Notes: a model not told the origin generated them from the letters alone. DNA of 64,000 nt from Pelomonas sp. Root405 (GCF_001425165.1 NZ_LMDU01000001.1:961311-1025310); one strand, 5' to 3'; counted from the stretch's first letter, positions 40,316 through 49,691 are shown. A program made the numbers and translations.

Positions 40316-41746
40316 TCAGGCGCCTTGGACCACGGCCTGCAATTGGCTGACGCTGGCGTGAAGAAGTGCCGGGCTGTGCATGTCCTGCTGCAGCAGCCGC
40401 GTCATGTCGGCATGCAGGCGAACGGCCGTATCCAGCTCGGGGTCACTGCCCGGGGCATAGGCGCCAAGCTGGATCAGGTCGCGGGCCTTGTTGTATTTCG
40501 CCAGAAGCTGGCGAAACCGACGCGCGGAATCGACCTGGTTTTGGGGTGCAACACTGGTCATCACCCGCGAGATGGAGCGCTCGATGTCAATGGCCGGGTA
40601 GTGGCCGGCCTCGGCGAGGTCGCGTGACAGCACGATGTGCCCGTCGAGGATGCCGCGTGCCGCGTCGGCAATCGGGTCCTGCGGGTCGTCGCCCTCGGTC
40701 AGCACGGTGTAGAAGGCCGTGATCGAGCCCTCGCCCGGCAGGCCGTTGCCGCTGCGCTCCACCAGCTGCGGCAGTTTGGCGAAGCAGCTCGGCGGATAGC
40801 CCTTGGTGGCGGGCGGCTCGCCGATGGCCAGCGCAATCTCGCGCTGTGCCATCGCATAGCGGGTCAGGCTGTCCATCAGCAGCAGCACGTGGCGGCCCTG
40901 ATCGCGGAAAAATTCCGCAATTGCGGTGGCGTAGTGCGCGCCCTGCATGCGCATCAACGGCGGCGCGTCGGCGGGCGCTGCAACGACGACGCTGCGCTTG
41001 AGGCCCTGCTCGCCGAGGATGTCCTCGATGAACTCCTTAACCTCGCGACCGCGCTCGCCGATCAGGCCGACGACGATGACATCGGCCTGCGTGTAGCGCG
41101 CCATCATGCCCAGCAGCACCGACTTGCCGACGCCAGTGCCGGCAAACAAGCCCAGGCGCTGGCCGCGGCCGACGGTCAGCATCGCGTTGATCGCGCGCAC
41201 GCCGGTGTCCAGCGGCACGCGCACCGGGTCGCGGTCCATCGCGTTGATGGGGCGCCGCACCATGGGTTCGTTGTGGATGTTGCCAAGTTCACCGCCGCGG
41301 TCCAGCGGATGGCCGTGCGGGTCGACGACGCGGCCGAGCAGGCCGTCGCCCATCGGCAGGTGCAGGCCACGGTCCTCGCCGCGGCGCCAGGGGTGCAGCG
41401 GCTGGCCCAGTTGAGGGGCCAGCGGCGGCAGGTGGCGCGGCACGACGCTGGCGCCGCTGGACAAGCCCTGCACCTCGTCGGTGGGCATCAGGTAGGCACG
41501 GTCGCCCGAGAAGCCCACCACCTCGGCGTTCACCGGTGCCGAGCCGCGGCGCGGGTTGTTGCCGCTGCTCGGCATCTGGATGCGGCAGACCGAGCCCAGC
41601 GGCACCTTGATGCCTGTGGCCTCAAGCACCAGGCCGGCCACGCGCACCAGCTTGCCGTGGCACTCCAGCGGCGCGGCGTTGGCGGCCAGGGTTTCGAGGT
41701 CGGCGAGGTGGCGCTGCCAGCGCTCGATGCGCTCAGTCGTCGCCAT
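40316..41746 (-). CDS. fliI: Flagellar export ATPase FliI (476 aa)
   Basis: An F1-beta-like ATPase energising flagellar export. Walker A is [15 protein letters not shown], Walker B region is [19 protein letters not shown], and the family signature is [20 protein letters not shown]-terminal helical domain normal. I choose the start at 41746 ([10 protein letters not shown]), 14 bases inside the end of fliH; upstream extensions read through fliH in another frame. Confidence 0.97.
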   Translation of the reverse strand: MATTERIERWQRHLADLETLAANAAPLECHGKLVRVAGLVLEATGIKVPLGSVCRIQMPSSGNNPRRGSAPVNAEVVGFSGDRAYLMPTDEVQGLSSGASVVPRHLPPLAPQLGQPLHPWRRGEDRGLHLPMGDGLLGRVVDPHGHPLDRGGELGNIHNEPMVRRPINAMDRDPVRVPLDTGVRAINAMLTVGRGQRLGLFAGTGVGKSVLLGMMARYTQADVIVVGLIGERGREVKEFIEDILGEQGLKRSVVVAAPADAPPLMRMQGAHYATAIAEFFRDQGRHVLLLMDSLTRYAMAQREIALAIGEPPATKGYPPSCFAKLPQLVERSGNGLPGEGSITAFYTVLTEGDDPQDPIADAARGILDGHIVLSRDLAEAGHYPAIDIERSISRVMTSVAPQNQVDSARRFRQLLAKYNKARDLIQLGAYAPGSDPELDTAVRLHADMTRLLQQDMHSPALLHASVSQLQAVVQGA

Positions 41747-42512
41747 CCTCGCCTCCGCGGCGGTCTTCCCAGATCGAGGTCTGGCCGATGGCCGACACGG
41801 CCTGCAGCCAGCGCGCGGCGATGGTGGCGTCGACGCTGGCGATATCGGCATCGACCTTGACGCCGCCGCGCGCCACCTCTGCGTCGGGAATGAGCTGGGC
41901 CTCGCGGGCCTGCAGTTCCGGGCCGGCGCCTTGCTGCACGAGGGCGAAGTCATCGGGATGCACGCGCAGCCGGACATGGCGGGCCGACAGCTGCAGCGCC
42001 TCCACGGCGTCATGCGCGACGCGGGCGATCAGCTCGGGGCGCTGGGACAGCTCGCTGCGCACGACCTGGCGCGCCAGCTCGACGGCGATGCGCGCGATCG
42101 ACGCCGCCATGTCGCCCTCAAGCGCCTGCATCTCCGCATCGAAGTTGCTGACCACCGCCCCGATCTGCCGGCTCATCTGCTGGGCGAAGCTTTGCTTGAA
42201 GGCATCCAGCGCGGCCATGCCGTCGCGGTAGCCGTCCTGGTAACCGCTCTGTCGGGCGGCGTGCAGCAGCTCCTGCACGCTGGGCTCGGGCGGCGGCGGC
42301 TGCACCGGCGCCGCGCTGGGTGCGGCCGCCGGCGCGGGGCCGGGGCGCATGGGCGCGAAAGGCGACGGCGCGGTGTTGCCGAGGTTGTCCAGGTTCCAGG
42401 CCTTGGCGCCCTGCAGCTCCTCGCCGGGAATGAAACGGGCGTAGGTGCCGCGGCGGTCGGTCTCGCGGCGGTCGGGCGGCGGGACTTGCCTGGGAGGAGG
42501 GCGGGTGGCCAT
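41733..42512 (-). CDS. fliH: Flagellar assembly protein FliH (259 aa)
   Basis: A regulator of FliI. A Pro/Ala-rich N-terminal ~90 residues (with [19 protein letters not shown]) precede an Ala/Gln coiled region and the conserved C-terminal domain: [69 protein letters not shown]. Start overlaps nothing upstream; 12 bases separate it from fliG. Confidence 0.95.
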   Translation of the reverse strand: MATRPPPRQVPPPDRRETDRRGTYARFIPGEELQGAKAWNLDNLGNTAPSPFAPMRPGPAPAAAPSAAPVQPPPPEPSVQELLHAARQSGYQDGYRDGMAALDAFKQSFAQQMSRQIGAVVSNFDAEMQALEGDMAASIARIAVELARQVVRSELSQRPELIARVAHDAVEALQLSARHVRLRVHPDDFALVQQGAGPELQAREAQLIPDAEVARGGVKVDADIASVDATIAARWLQAVSAIGQTSIWEDRRGGEDGDD

Positions 42513-42524
42513 AGGCGACTGAGC

Positions 42525-43520
42525 TTAGACGAACTGGTCGTCGCCGCCGCCCGCCAGCACGATCTGGCCCTCGTCGACGAGGCGCCGCACGATCTTGAGC
42601 ATTTCCTTCTGCTCGGCCTCGACCTCCGACAGCCGCACCGGGCCGCGGGTTTCGAGGTCTTCGCGCAGGGTTTCGGCGGCGCGCGTGGACATGTTGCGGA
42701 AAATCTTCTCGCGCAGGTCGGCGCTGGAACCCTTGAGCGCGACGATGAGGCTTTCGCTCTGCACTTCCTTGAGCACGGCCTGGATGCCCTTGTCGTCGAT
42801 CTTGTTCAGGTCGTCGAAGGTGAACATGTTGTCCATGATCTTCTGCGCCAGGTCGGAGTCGGCCTCACGGATGTAGTCCAGCACCGAGGACTCCACGCTG
42901 GAGCCCATCATGTTGATGATCTCGGCCGCCGTCTTTGCACCGCCGAGCGAACTCTTCTTCATGCGCTCGCCACCGGCCAGGATCTGGCTCATGACCTCGT
43001 TGAGGTCCTTCAGCGCAGTTGGCTGGATGCCATCCAGCGTCGCGATGCGGATCAGCACCTCGTTGCGCCCGCGCTCGGGGAACAGCTTGAGCACCGAACT
43101 GGTCTGGTCGAAGTCCAGGTGCGCCAGGATGGCCGCGATGATCTGCGGGTGCTCGTTGCGCAGCAGCTCGGCCACGCTGGCGGCGTCCATCCACTTCAGG
43201 CTTTCGATGGACGACACATCGCTGCCTTGCAGGATGCGGTCCAGCAGCAGGTTGGCCTTGTCTTCGCCAAGGGCCTTGCGCAGCACGGCGCGCACGTACT
43301 CGTCGGTGTCCGTGACCAGGGTGCTCTGGGTCTCCGCGACAGTGTCGAACTTGTCGAGCACCTCTTCGACCTGGGCGCGCTTGATGACCTTGAGCTTGGC
43401 GATCTGCTCGCCCAGGGCTTGCACTTCCTTGGGCGACAGATGCTTGAAGACCTCGCTGGCTTCTTCTTCGCCCAGCGACATCAACAGGATTGCTGCGTTC
43501 TCTATGCCCTTGTCGTCCAT
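42525..43520 (-). CDS. fliG: Flagellar motor switch protein FliG (331 aa)
   Basis: The torque-generating rotor subunit. All three armadillo-like domains are visible: N-terminal NAAILLMSLGEEEASEVFKH, middle EHPQIIAAILAHLDFDQTSS with EHPQ motif, and C-terminal MFTFDDLNKIDDKGIQAVLK and EKIFRNMSTRAAETLREDLE carrying the charged residues that face MotA. Length is exactly that of the family. Confidence 0.98.
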   Translation of the reverse strand: MDDKGIENAAILLMSLGEEEASEVFKHLSPKEVQALGEQIAKLKVIKRAQVEEVLDKFDTVAETQSTLVTDTDEYVRAVLRKALGEDKANLLLDRILQGSDVSSIESLKWMDAASVAELLRNEHPQIIAAILAHLDFDQTSSVLKLFPERGRNEVLIRIATLDGIQPTALKDLNEVMSQILAGGERMKKSSLGGAKTAAEIINMMGSSVESSVLDYIREADSDLAQKIMDNMFTFDDLNKIDDKGIQAVLKEVQSESLIVALKGSSADLREKIFRNMSTRAAETLREDLETRGPVRLSEVEAEQKEMLKIVRRLVDEGQIVLAGGGDDQFV

Positions 43521-43534
43521 GGTTCAGCCCTGAA

Positions 43535-45229
43535 TCAGCTGGCGGTCTGCCCCGCCATCCAGTCGCGCATGATGTTAGCGACTGCGACTGGATTGTCGCG
43601 GGCCAGCGAGCGAGCGCGGTCGAGCTTGGCGTTGTGCAGTGGCGCTTCCAGCCTGGGCATGCCCGTGGCGCCCGGCAGCAGTTCGGTGTCGTCGACCACT
43701 TCGTCGACGGTTTCGGGCTTTTCCTCCGGCGGCAGCGGCGCAGCGGCCTTGATGGCGGGACGGATCATGCCGAACACGGCAATCAGCGCGATGGCGACGA
43801 AGGCCAGCGGCACGATGGCACTGCGGGCGATGTCCAGCAGCCACGGCTGCTTCCACAGCGGCACGTCGGCCGGCTCGGTCTTGTCGACGACGAAGGGCGC
43901 GCTGATGACCTTGACCGAATCGCCGCGCTCGGTGTTGAAGCCCATGGCTTCCTTGACGAGCTCGGTCAGGCGCGTGACCTCCTCGGGCGGCACCGGCTGG
44001 GTGCTGGTCTTGCCCTTGGCGTCGGTCACCGTGCGGTGGTTGACGACGATGGCGGCGTTCAGGCGCTTGACGTTGCCCACGGCGCCGCGCGTCACGCGCA
44101 CGGTCTTGTCGACTTCGTAGTTGGTGACCTGCTCGCGGCGCGTGTTGCCGTTGTTTTGCGCACCCTGGGCAGCTTGCAGCGGTGCGGCGGCGCCGTTGAT
44201 GGGAGCGGCGGCCGGCACCGGCGGCTGGTTGGTGGCAGCGCCCGGCACCCCGGTGGGTTGGGCGGCGTTGGCGCTGTTGGACTCGTTGCTCTGGCTGGAG
44301 CGCACGGCGGCCTGGGCGTTCGGGCCCTGGTTGGGGCGGTATTCCTCGGCGGTGGCCTCGGTCTGCGAGAAGTCGACGTCGGCGGTGACCGTGGAGCGCA
44401 GGTTGTCGCGGCCGACGACCGGCTCCAGCAGCTCGAAGATGCGCTTGTTGAAGCCGGCTTCGACCTGTTGCTTGTATTGCAGCTGCTGGCCGTCCAGGCC
44501 GGTGGCGACATCGGCGCCGGTCTGGGAGAGCAGGGCGCCGCTCTGGTCCAGCACGCTGACGGCCTTGGGCGTCAACTCGGGCACGCTGCTGGAGACGAGA
44601 TGCACGATGCCGGCGATCTGCGCACGGTCCAGCGCGCGGCCGCCGCGCAGCGTCAGCATGACGCTGGCGCTGGGCTTTTGCTGCTCGCGGAAGAAGCCGT
44701 TCTGTTGCGGGATGGCCAGGTGCACGCGCGCATCGGCGACGTCGGACATGGCGGTGATCGTGCGGGTCAGCTCGCCTTCGAGGGCGCGCTGGAAGTTCAG
44801 GCGCTCGTTGAACTGGGTCTGGCCGATGCTGGATTTGTCCATCAGCTCGAAGCCGACCGTGTTGCCATTGCCGCCCTTGGGCAGGCCCAGTGCGGCCAGC
44901 TTCATGCGCAGCTCATACACCTGGCTGGCCGGCACGAGGATGGTGCCGCCGGCCTCATGCTTGTAGGGCACCTGCAAGGCCGCCAGCTGGCCGATGACGG
45001 CGCCGCCGTCCTTGTCGGCCAAGCCGGAGAACAGCGGCCGGTAGTCGCCCTGCGACGACCACAGCGTGATGGCCAGCACCGCGCCGGCCAGGGCGGCCAG
45101 GCCGGCGCCCATGCTCAGCTTGCTGCGCATCGGCAGGCCGGAGAGGCGCTGGACGAAGTTGGGCTGCGCGTCGACCGGTGTGATCATCACCGGGGCGGCG
45201 GCTGGGGGGGCGCTCAGGGCGTTGTCCAT
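43535..45229 (-). CDS. fliF: Flagellar MS-ring protein FliF (564 aa)
   Basis: Forms the MS ring in the inner membrane. TM1 is near residues 35-55 (LSMGAGLAALAGAVLAITLW), followed by the ring-building motifs (RPLFSGLADKDGGAVIGQLA, GFELMDKSSIGQTQFNERLN). A Gln/Asn/Ala/Pro-rich periplasmic loop lies around 320-390, and TM2 around 470 (SAIVPLAFVAIALIAVFGMI). The C-terminal FliG-binding tail ends in VANIMRDWMAG. Start 45229 (MDNALSAPP) is chosen; an upstream extension would cross the divergent promoter region. First gene of the long minus-strand cluster. Confidence 0.97.
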   Translation of the reverse strand: MDNALSAPPAAAPVMITPVDAQPNFVQRLSGLPMRSKLSMGAGLAALAGAVLAITLWSSQGDYRPLFSGLADKDGGAVIGQLAALQVPYKHEAGGTILVPASQVYELRMKLAALGLPKGGNGNTVGFELMDKSSIGQTQFNERLNFQRALEGELTRTITAMSDVADARVHLAIPQQNGFFREQQKPSASVMLTLRGGRALDRAQIAGIVHLVSSSVPELTPKAVSVLDQSGALLSQTGADVATGLDGQQLQYKQQVEAGFNKRIFELLEPVVGRDNLRSTVTADVDFSQTEATAEEYRPNQGPNAQAAVRSSQSNESNSANAAQPTGVPGAATNQPPVPAAAPINGAAAPLQAAQGAQNNGNTRREQVTNYEVDKTVRVTRGAVGNVKRLNAAIVVNHRTVTDAKGKTSTQPVPPEEVTRLTELVKEAMGFNTERGDSVKVISAPFVVDKTEPADVPLWKQPWLLDIARSAIVPLAFVAIALIAVFGMIRPAIKAAAPLPPEEKPETVDEVVDDTELLPGATGMPRLEAPLHNAKLDRARSLARDNPVAVANIMRDWMAGQTAS

Positions 45230-45258
45230 CGAGGGCGAGACTGCAGGGGAGGCCGGGG

Positions 45259-45268
45259 ATCGGCCGAT
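45259..45268. promoter_or_regulatory. Palindrome ATCGGCCGAT in the fliF/fliE divergent region
   Basis: A ten-base perfect palindrome in the 146-base gap between the divergent fliF and fliE. It could be an operator, but no binding protein can be named. No well-spaced sigma-54 or sigma-28 promoter was recognisable here. Confidence 0.3.
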
Positions 45269-45375
45269 GCCGCAAATTATTCGTGCCGGCCCCCTCAAGA
45301 AAGCGCCGAAGTGGCCGACTGCGCCCATGCATCTCCGCGCTTCTGGCGCGCGACTCGGTGCCAAAGTTCGGCCCC

Positions 45376-45702
45376 ATGGACATGAAGCTGCGCCCCTTCG
45401 ACTTTGCCCAGGCCGCCGCCCGTGCAGGGCTGGCGGTGAACGGGCAGCCCTTGTCGGTCAAGCCTCCCGCTACATCAGGCGCCAGCTTCGGCGATGCGAT
45501 GACGCAGGCGCTGAAGAACGTCAGCGCCCAGCAGTCCGAGGCGGCGCGCATGCAGCGCGAGGTGCAGCTGGACAACCCGACCGTCAGCCTGGAAGAGACC
45601 ATGGTCTCCATGCAGAAGGCGCAGATCGGTTTCCAGGCGACGCTGCAGGTGCGCAACCGCCTGGTGTCGGCCTACTCTGAAATCATGAACATGCAAATCT
45701 GA
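45376..45702 (+). CDS. fliE: Flagellar hook-basal body complex protein FliE (108 aa)
   Basis: The MS ring-rod junction protein. The C-terminal family signature is complete: VSLEETMVSMQKAQIGFQAT, LQVRNRLVSAYSEIMNMQI. Standard length of about 105 residues. Start at 45376 (MDMKLRPFDF), with MKLR six bases later as alternative. It is divergent from fliF. Confidence 0.96.
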   Translation: MDMKLRPFDFAQAAARAGLAVNGQPLSVKPPATSGASFGDAMTQALKNVSAQQSEAARMQREVQLDNPTVSLEETMVSMQKAQIGFQATLQVRNRLVSAYSEIMNMQI

Positions 45703-45724
45703 CGGCTATTGGCCAAGCGGTTAT

Positions 45725-45865
45725 CGGGCCGAGCGCCGGGCCGCTCCCAAGCCGGCCCGCCCTGGCGATGTGCTTGAGGCTCAATGTCGAAAGCATCGCC
45801 GTCCCCTCGGGGGACCGACTGGGCCGCCCGCGTTCAAGGCGGCAGGACCAGGCGAGGGGCTCACA
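45725..45865 (-). repeat. Triple-hairpin intergenic repeat, copy B
   Basis: Second copy of the ~135-base element, between the convergent ends of fliE and the FimT-like gene. The first and third hairpins are conserved, while the central GCTTGCGGC stem has several substitutions (GCTTGAGGC/GTCGAAAGC). It ends GAGGGGCTCA one base before the pseudopilin stop codon. Confidence 0.85.
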
Positions 45866-45866
45866 T

Positions 45867-46361
45867 TCAGCAACTGCTGTTTTTGCGGGAGTCGGTCCCG
45901 CAGATCTGCGGCCGGCCCAGCGGGTTGAGGTCGATGCGCAACTGCTGGTTGCGGTTGTTTGACAGGCCGATGCGCGTCCAGTCCAGCGCGCGGCCCATGC
46001 CGGCCTGGAACGTGACGCTCTGGCCAGACTGCAGCAGCGTGCCCTTGTACTCGTGGTGGGTTTCGCCACCCAGCTCGCAGCGCGGCTGGCCGGTGGCGCA
46101 GTCGCAGGGCGTCTGGCGGCTGACGCCCCAGCACCATTGGGCGCCGCTGCTGAAGCTCACATACATGTTGCGCCCTTCGTCGACACTCAGCGTGCGCGCG
46201 CGGCGCAGGTCCAGCTCCAGCAGGCTGGCCACGTGGCGCAGGCGCTCGCGGGCCAGGTAGTCGACATAGCTCGGTACCGCAGCTGCCGCCAGGATGCCGA
46301 CCACGGCAACGACAAACACCGCCTCCAGCAGCGTGAAACCGCGCGCGCGATCCGCCCTCAT
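45867..46361 (-). CDS. FimT/GspH-type pseudopilin (164 aa)
   Basis: A type IV pilus or type II secretion minor pseudopilin. The prepilin peptidase site is RARGFTLLEAVFVVAVVGI (cleavage after Gly, Glu at +5), with the hydrophobic N-helix and a GspH/FimT-like C-domain. Four or five cysteines in the second half (QTPCDCATGQPRC; ICGTDSRKNSSC) could form disulphides. Its ATG overlaps the ycgR stop by four bases (ATGA), an unusual coupling. Other pilus genes are not in the window. FimT is the closer match by size, but GspH cannot be excluded. Confidence 0.85.
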   Translation of the reverse strand: MRADRARGFTLLEAVFVVAVVGILAAAAVPSYVDYLARERLRHVASLLELDLRRARTLSVDEGRNMYVSFSSGAQWCWGVSRQTPCDCATGQPRCELGGETHHEYKGTLLQSGQSVTFQAGMGRALDWTRIGLSNNRNQQLRIDLNPLGRPQICGTDSRKNSSC

Positions 46362-47086
46362 GGATCCAGCTTCAACAAGCGACGGCGCTTTTGCGTCTGG
46401 TCTACGTAGACTTGCAGCGAGCGCGCAGCGTTGGCATCCAGTTCGACGAACGAGCAGCCGAGCTGCTGTGCGCCGCTGGCATCGCCGCTGATCGGGCTGA
46501 CATGGTGGGGCAGCAGGGCGATGCGCAAGGCGCTGATGCGGTCCAGCTCCAGCACCAGGCCATGGGCAACCTGGCCCACTGGCGGCCCGGCGAAGTCGGC
46601 CGGCAGGGCCAGCGCGAGGCCGCCGATGCTGATGTCAAGCACGCGTGCCGCATGCCCGGCGTGCGCGCCGCCCGGCAGGATGACGCGCGGGTAGGCGCTG
46701 CCGGCGGGCTGCACACGGTAGGACTGGCGGCGCTGGAAGCGGTAGAGCCGGCTTGGCATGGTGCCGCGCAGCACGGTGCCTTGTTCGCCACTGACGAGGA
46801 CGGGGGCCTCCAACTCGAACTGCAGTTTGATGGTGCCCAGGTAGGCCACGGCCGTGATCTCGGCGCCGGCGACCAGCGTCTGGCTGATGCCTTCCGGGTC
46901 GGCGCCGATTTCCAGGCCGATGAGGTCGGCCTCGGCATCCACTGCGCAGATGCGGCTGGACAGGCTGCCTTGCGGGCCGCTCAACAACACGCCGGCGCCC
47001 TCGCGCTGCAGCTGCTGCAGATAGGCCGCGATCTCGGCGGTGGAGGTGACGCGCAGGTCCTCGGGAGTGGCTTCAGTGGCGCTCAT
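46358..47086 (-). CDS. ycgR: Flagellar brake protein YcgR, c-di-GMP receptor (242 aa)
   Basis: An N-terminal YcgR/PilZN domain (~12-115; ISQTLVAGAEITAVAYLGTI) and a C-terminal PilZ domain with both c-di-GMP-binding motifs, RRQSYR and LDISIGGLAL (D/NxSxxG). On binding c-di-GMP, YcgR acts on the flagellar motor to slow swimming. It precedes and overlaps the FimT-like gene. Confidence 0.94.
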   Translation of the reverse strand: MSATEATPEDLRVTSTAEIAAYLQQLQREGAGVLLSGPQGSLSSRICAVDAEADLIGLEIGADPEGISQTLVAGAEITAVAYLGTIKLQFELEAPVLVSGEQGTVLRGTMPSRLYRFQRRQSYRVQPAGSAYPRVILPGGAHAGHAARVLDISIGGLALALPADFAGPPVGQVAHGLVLELDRISALRIALLPHHVSPISGDASGAQQLGCSFVELDANAARSLQVYVDQTQKRRRLLKLDP

Positions 47087-47125
47087 GCAGGCGATGGTAG
47101 CCGCGCGCAGGCGGTATCAGGTATT

Positions 47126-47264
47126 CGGGCCGAGCGCCGGGCCGCTCCCAAGCCGGACCGCCGGGCGATGTGCTTGCGGCTCAATGCCGCAAGCGTCGCC
47201 GTCCCCTCGGGGGACCGATCAGGCGCGCCCGCGTTCAGCGCGGCGAGACTGAGCGAGGGGCTCA
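47126..47264 (-). repeat. Triple-hairpin intergenic repeat, copy C
   Basis: Third copy of the element, between the 3' end of fliT and the 5' side of ycgR. The central GCTTGCGGC/GCCGCAAGC and GTCCCC/GGGGAC stems are perfect. Its end GAGGGGCTCA contains the fliT stop codon itself. Confidence 0.85.
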
Positions 47265-47561
47265 ATGGACCAGTCGGCTGCTGCCCTTGAGCACATGGTC
47301 CAGATCCTCCAGCCACGGCTCGGCCAGGTGGCGGATCTCGGCGTCGTTGAGCAGGATGCGCTGCATGATGCGCGTCTTCAGCTGCGACTCGTTGCCGCCC
47401 AGCTGGTTGTGGTTGGCCGCGGCCTTGAGCTGGGAGATCAGCAGCACGCAGGCACCTTCGAGCTTGACGACTTCGTCCCAGTTGCCCGTGCGGGCGGCGG
47501 ACAGCATGTCGGCGCTGGCTTGCTCGATGGCTTCGTAGTAGTTCAGAAGTTCAGAGTTCAT
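47262..47561 (-). CDS. fliT: Flagellar chaperone FliT (99 aa)
   Basis: A small helical export chaperone for FliD and possible modulator of FlhDC. The family-like start is LLNYYEAIEQASADMLSAA, then TGNWDEVVKLEGACVLLI and LLNDAEIRHLAEPWLEDLDH. Position downstream of fliS agrees. Its stop codon lies inside repeat copy C. Confidence 0.88.
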   Translation of the reverse strand: MNSELLNYYEAIEQASADMLSAARTGNWDEVVKLEGACVLLISQLKAAANHNQLGGNESQLKTRIMQRILLNDAEIRHLAEPWLEDLDHVLKGSSRLVH

Positions 47562-47598
47562 GTCGGGGGCACCGGCTAATTCTTTGGGAAACGGGGGC

Positions 47599-48045
47599 TC
47601 AGGCGGCGCGGGCGGCGTCGCTGCCGAGCGCGGCCGGTGTCTGGGCGATGGCGCCCCAGGCTTCGCGCACGGGGCTGAGGAGGCGCTGGCACTCCTCGAT
47701 GGCGGCCAGGTCGCCGTGCAGGTTGGCCTGGGTCAGGCGCATGCAGACATAGCCATAGAGCTCGCGCAGGTCGACGGCCAGCTGGCCGGCGGACAGGTCC
47801 AGCCCGGCACGCAGGCCTTCATCGAGGATGCGCACGGCGCGCGACAGCGAGCGGTTCTTCAGCTCGACGTTGCCGGCGGGAATGGCTTGGGCGGCCTGGT
47901 TCATCGCGTCGAACACGCCGTCGAACAGCATGGCGACGAGGCGATGCGGGCTGGCGGCCTGGACATCGGTCTCCAGGCCGACTTTGGCGTAGAGGGTGGC
48001 GCGCTGGTTGCGGGCTGCGAAGGGGGAGGACATGTTGCCGTACAT
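47599..48045 (-). CDS. fliS: Flagellin export chaperone FliS (148 aa)
   Basis: Binds the flagellin C-terminus in the cytosol. Typical features are the QRATLYAKVGLETDVQAASP start, HRLVAMLFDGVFDAMNQAA, AVRILDEGLRAGLDLSAG and LYGYVCMRLTQAN. Start 48045 (MYGNMSSPF) fits the family; no good ribosome-binding site precedes it, and 48033 is an alternative. Confidence 0.94.
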   Translation of the reverse strand: MYGNMSSPFAARNQRATLYAKVGLETDVQAASPHRLVAMLFDGVFDAMNQAAQAIPAGNVELKNRSLSRAVRILDEGLRAGLDLSAGQLAVDLRELYGYVCMRLTQANLHGDLAAIEECQRLLSPVREAWGAIAQTPAALGSDAARAA

Positions 48046-48201
48046 GGGGTGTCTGGGTTGGCGTCGTCGTGTTGACTGTTTTTCGGCCTTCCCGGGGGTG
48101 AACTTGAGCCGGCCTTCGCCGGAACTTGCCACGAACTGTGCGGCTATTCCGCCCTATTGCAAAGCCCGGCTGCGCTGTGCGGGCCCAGCGCACAAACGAC
48201 A

Positions 48202-48221
48202 ACGGCGACCGAGGTCGCCGT
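48202..48221 (-). other. Hairpin between fliD and fliS
   Basis: ACGGCGACC and GGTCGCCGT form a near-continuous inverted repeat 32 bases behind the fliD stop. No T tract follows on the minus strand, so it may attenuate rather than stop read-through into fliS. Confidence 0.5.
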
Positions 48222-48252
48222 CATGGGTTTTTGCGGCGGCTGCCGCGCGGCC

Positions 48253-49671
48253 TCACTTGTTCAACAGGGCCAGCTGCTGGGTGACGTAGTTGGACAGGCC
48301 GTTGAGCTTGCCCATCTGCGTGTCCAGCGCCGAGTAGCGCGCGCGCAGGCGGGCCTCGGTGATGGCCGCCCGGTCTTCCAGCCGGTCCATGCTCTTGCTG
48401 TTGTTGTCGATCAGCTTCTGCAGCCCGGCCTGCTTGCTGGTGATGCGGCCATCGGTGCTGAGCGCGCCGTCGACATAGCTGCGGATGCGCTGCGCAAAGC
48501 CGTCGTTGCCGCTGTTGGTCCCGTCCAGGCCCATGAACAGGGTCTTCAGGCTGTCGAGGTTGCCCAAGGCGGTGTTGAGCTTGGTTTCCGAGGTCTTGAG
48601 ATTGCCGTCGCTGCCGGGCTCCAGGCCGATCTCGGCCAGGCGGCCGATGCTGCCGGCCAGCGAGGTGGTGCCACCGATGATGCTGCGCAGCTGGTTCTGC
48701 AGGCCCACGGCGGTCGCGTCGCCCTGCAGCGTGCCGGCGGTCTTGGCGGCGGAGTCGTACTTGGTCTGTTCGCGCAGCAGCGCATTGACGGCGTTGTAGG
48801 CCGTCGTGAAGTCGCTGATGATCTTCTTGATCGAGTCCTTGTCCTGGCCGACGGACACGCTGGCCGGGATGGTGGTCGTCTTGAGCAGCGTGATGTTGAG
48901 GCCGTCGATGGCCTCCTTGAGCGTGTTGGACTCGGAGCTGATGTCGATGCCGTTGATCAGCGCGCGGGCGTTCTGCGCCGGCAGCGTCTGGATCAGCGAT
49001 GTGACGCCGATGCGTGGGTCATAGCCCAAGTCGGCCAGGCCGGGGTCGGCGTCGATGCGGAAACCGTTGGTCTCGCCGGTGGCGGTGGAGCGCATGGTCA
49101 GGCGGGAGCCCGACGCATCATTGACGATGGAGGCGGTGACACCGGCGCCCGCCGCGTTGATCGCGTCACGGATGCCGGCCAGGGTGTCCTGGCCGGGGCC
49201 GATATTGATCGTGACCGGCGTGGCGCCGGCCTTGTCGGTGAACGTGGCATCGCCGTTGCCGTCGGTGCCCCAGGCGCCGAGGGTGATGGTCAGGCTGCCC
49301 TGGCCGACGGTGGTGGTCGAGTTGGCATAGGGCGTGCCGCTGACCAGCGTCTGCGCGTTGGCCAGTTGGTTGACCTGCACCGTCACGTTGCCGATGGCTG
49401 CACCGGCGCCGGCGCTGACGGCGACGGACGTCGTGTCGCTGGAAGTGGCCAGGGTGCCGCCCCAGGTGGCCGGTGCGGTGAGCTTGGACGCGGCGTCGCG
49501 CAGGGCGGCCAGCGAGCTTTGCACCTTGCCGAAGACGGACAGTTCGGTCCGCAGGCCTTCCGTGCGCCTGGCAAGCTGGGTGATGGGGGTTCGTTCGGCG
49601 GCGACGAGCTTGCTCACCAGCGACTCGACGTCGAGGCCGCTGCCGATGCCGGCGGAGGTGATGGTTGCCAT
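48253..49671 (-). CDS. fliD: Flagellar filament cap protein FliD (472 aa)
   Basis: Caps the growing filament and folds flagellin. The N-terminal ITSAGIGSGLDVESLVSKLV is diagnostic. The middle region includes ISSESNTLKEAIDGLNITLL, and the C-terminal coiled-coil contains LTDRL-like SMDRLEDRAAITEARLRARY ending in LSNYVTQQLALLNK. Normal length. It is preceded by its own sigma-28-like promoter. Confidence 0.96.
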   Translation of the reverse strand: MATITSAGIGSGLDVESLVSKLVAAERTPITQLARRTEGLRTELSVFGKVQSSLAALRDAASKLTAPATWGGTLATSSDTTSVAVSAGAGAAIGNVTVQVNQLANAQTLVSGTPYANSTTTVGQGSLTITLGAWGTDGNGDATFTDKAGATPVTINIGPGQDTLAGIRDAINAAGAGVTASIVNDASGSRLTMRSTATGETNGFRIDADPGLADLGYDPRIGVTSLIQTLPAQNARALINGIDISSESNTLKEAIDGLNITLLKTTTIPASVSVGQDKDSIKKIISDFTTAYNAVNALLREQTKYDSAAKTAGTLQGDATAVGLQNQLRSIIGGTTSLAGSIGRLAEIGLEPGSDGNLKTSETKLNTALGNLDSLKTLFMGLDGTNSGNDGFAQRIRSYVDGALSTDGRITSKQAGLQKLIDNNSKSMDRLEDRAAITEARLRARYSALDTQMGKLNGLSNYVTQQLALLNK

Positions 49672-49691
49672 GCTGCTGAAGGAAGTAGGAA

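Noticed and set aside
45283-45312. Sigma-54-like promoter GGCACG...TTTGC in the fliF/fliE gap (minus strand)
   Set aside because: The distance between the GG and GC elements is two bases too long for a sigma-54 site.
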